Made by a program: the position numbers and the translations under genes. From assembly GCA_014859985.1 (NCBI GenBank), contig JACZKN010000090.1, positions 1-7,549 on the forward strand: a stretch of DNA of 7,549 nt, written 5' to 3'. Shown here piece after piece: positions 6,538-7,549 of the stretch. Source of the DNA: Candidatus Krumholzibacteriia bacterium. Its GTDB lineage: Bacteria > Krumholzibacteriota > Krumholzibacteriia > LZORAL124-64-63. Under the pieces are notes generated by a model. It made no database searches. It was given only the letters and a program-made list of their open reading frames with translations, and was not told the origin of the DNA. How positions within the stretch are numbered: position 1 is the first letter of the stretch; every line of letters starts with the position of its first letter.

Positions 6538-7549
6538 ATGGCACCGGAGCCGGGGCACGACGAGACGGAGGCCGGCGACCCCCGCTGGCAGCTGCTGCGT
6601 GAGCTCTTCGCCGCCGCCGCGGGACTGGCTACGGCCGCGCGAACCGCCCTTCTGGACCGGGAGACGGCCGGCGATCCGCAGCTGCGCGCCGAACTGGAAG
6701 CCCTCCTGCAGGCCGATTCCCGGGCCGGGGAGTTCCTGGCGCCGGCATCGCACGGCGCCGCCACCGGTACGATCGGACCCTACCGGCTGCTCCAGGTGCT
6801 CGGGGAGGGCGGCTTCGGCGTCGTCTATCTCGCCGAGCAGATCCGGCCCATCCGCCGCCATGTCGCCCTGAAGCTGGTGAAGCCGGGCATGGATTCGCGC
6901 CAGGTGATCGCCCGCTTCGAGGCCGAACGGCAGACCCTCGCTTCGCTCGACCACCCCGGGATCGCCCGGGTCTACGACGCGGGGGAGACGCCGGACGGGC
7001 GACCCTATTTCGTCATGGAGTACGTGCAGGGCTTGCCGGTGACCACCTACTGCGAACGCAGCGACCTCGGCCTGCGCGAGCGGCTCGGGCTCTTCCTGCG
7101 GATCTGTGACGCCGTCGGTCACGCCCACCAGGCCGGGGTGATCCACCGCGACCTGAAAGCCTCGAACGTGCTTGTCGCCAAGCGCGCCGGCGTGCCCGCA
7201 CCGCGGGTCATCGACTTCGGCATCGCCAAGGCGACCGGCCCCGGCGCGGACGCCGACACCGCGACGATCGCCGGCACCGTGCTGGGCACCCTCGGCGCGA
7301 TGAGTCCCGAACAGGCGGGCGCGATCGCGGCCAAGGTCGACACCCGCACCGACATCTACGCGCTGGGCATCCTGTTGTACGAGCTGTTGGCGGGCGCGCC
7401 GCCTTTCGACCCGGTACGCCTGCGGGGCCTGACCTGGCTCGACGCCCTGTGCGTGATCCGCCAGGAGGAGCCGCCGCCGCTGTCGATGCGGGCGGCGACC
7501 GCGGCCGCGCCGGGTGATCCACTCGAGGTCGCCCCGCAGGGCGAGGCGC
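6538..7549 (+). CDS. Hanks-type serine/threonine protein kinase, canonical RD (C-terminus beyond window)
   Basis: Second Ser/Thr kinase; 337 codons are visible before the right edge. Residues 1-78 are the helical N-terminal extension (WQLLRELFAAAAGL...LRAELEALLQAD) seen in the same position in the minus-strand kinase. The catalytic domain begins at about 80: glycine loop GEGGFGVVY (89-97), Lys112, probable helix-C Glu130, catalytic loop HRDLKASN (203-210), DFG (226-228), SPEQA (256-260) and TDIYALGILLYELLAG (271-286). All core catalytic residues seen are canonical, so it should be active. The activation segment has several threonines (241, 243, 247, 251) that could be autophosphorylated. It is paralogous to the kinase at 1-1281, sharing for example LFLRICDA and HAHQ before the catalytic loop, but has no sigma gene beside it. 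The gap of 81 bp after the membrane protein gene, with its own strong ribosome binding site, suggests separate expression. Any transmembrane or TPR part would lie outside. Confidence 0.94.
   Translation, partial: MAPEPGHDETEAGDPRWQLLRELFAAAAGLATAARTALLDRETAGDPQLRAELEALLQADSRAGEFLAPASHGAATGTIGPYRLLQVLGEGGFGVVYLAEQIRPIRRHVALKLVKPGMDSRQVIARFEAERQTLASLDHPGIARVYDAGETPDGRPYFVMEYVQGLPVTTYCERSDLGLRERLGLFLRICDAVGHAHQAGVIHRDLKASNVLVAKRAGVPAPRVIDFGIAKATGPGADADTATIAGTVLGTLGAMSPEQAGAIAAKVDTRTDIYALGILLYELLAGAPPFDPVRLRGLTWLDALCVIRQEEPPPLSMRAATAAAPGDPLEVAPQGEA

Noticed and set aside
4210..7146. Open frame of 978 codons on the minus strand
   Set aside because: It lies opposite two well-supported genes, is rich in Gln, Gly, Arg, Pro and His, shows no domain pattern, and is an expected by-product of GC-rich codon use on the other strand.

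Overview
This is a GC-rich bacterial window (roughly 70% or more G+C by eye) holding five genes in two divergent blocks. Two traits suggest an organism of the FCB/Eisenbacteria/Krumholzibacteriota type, with Acidobacteria or Planctomycetes-like phyla as weaker alternatives. First, a secreted hydrolase ends in an NPFNP...SGVY...RL FlgD/Ig-like C-terminal module. Second, the window carries ECF sigma and Hanks-type kinase genes of the kind expanded in those phyla. The lineage is an inference; there is no rRNA or other phylogenetic marker here.

Left block (minus strand, 1-1935): a 212-residue ECF sigma factor of the Sigma70_ECF (PF07638) type is followed after 15 bp by a serine/threonine kinase that runs off the left edge, just past a transmembrane segment. 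In sigma region 2.2 the usual acidic residues are replaced by Thr-Thr-Ala. This is the situation in which a partner kinase has been shown elsewhere to activate a sigma factor by threonine phosphorylation. The partner kinase has HLD in place of HRD, so it is a non-RD kinase.

Middle (plus strand, 2132-6456): after a 196-bp divergent intergenic region comes a secreted alpha/beta hydrolase (GASMG nucleophile elbow) with a C-terminal FlgD/T9SS-like module. It is followed 41 bp downstream by a polytopic membrane protein of the DUF6311 type (GT-C-like). The soluble C-terminus of that protein appears to carry an ILEI/PANDER-like (FAM3/POMGNT1 stem) domain whose two sequence halves are in swapped order, like a circular permutation. 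This is the most unusual feature I can see.

Right block (plus strand, 6538 to the right edge): a second Hanks-type kinase, paralogous to the first but with a canonical HRD motif and no adjacent sigma gene. Likely functions are one sigma/kinase signalling module, one envelope or secreted-product pair (hydrolase plus membrane glycosyltransferase-like protein) and a second kinase. I found no tRNA, rRNA, CRISPR array, insertion sequence or convincing terminator.
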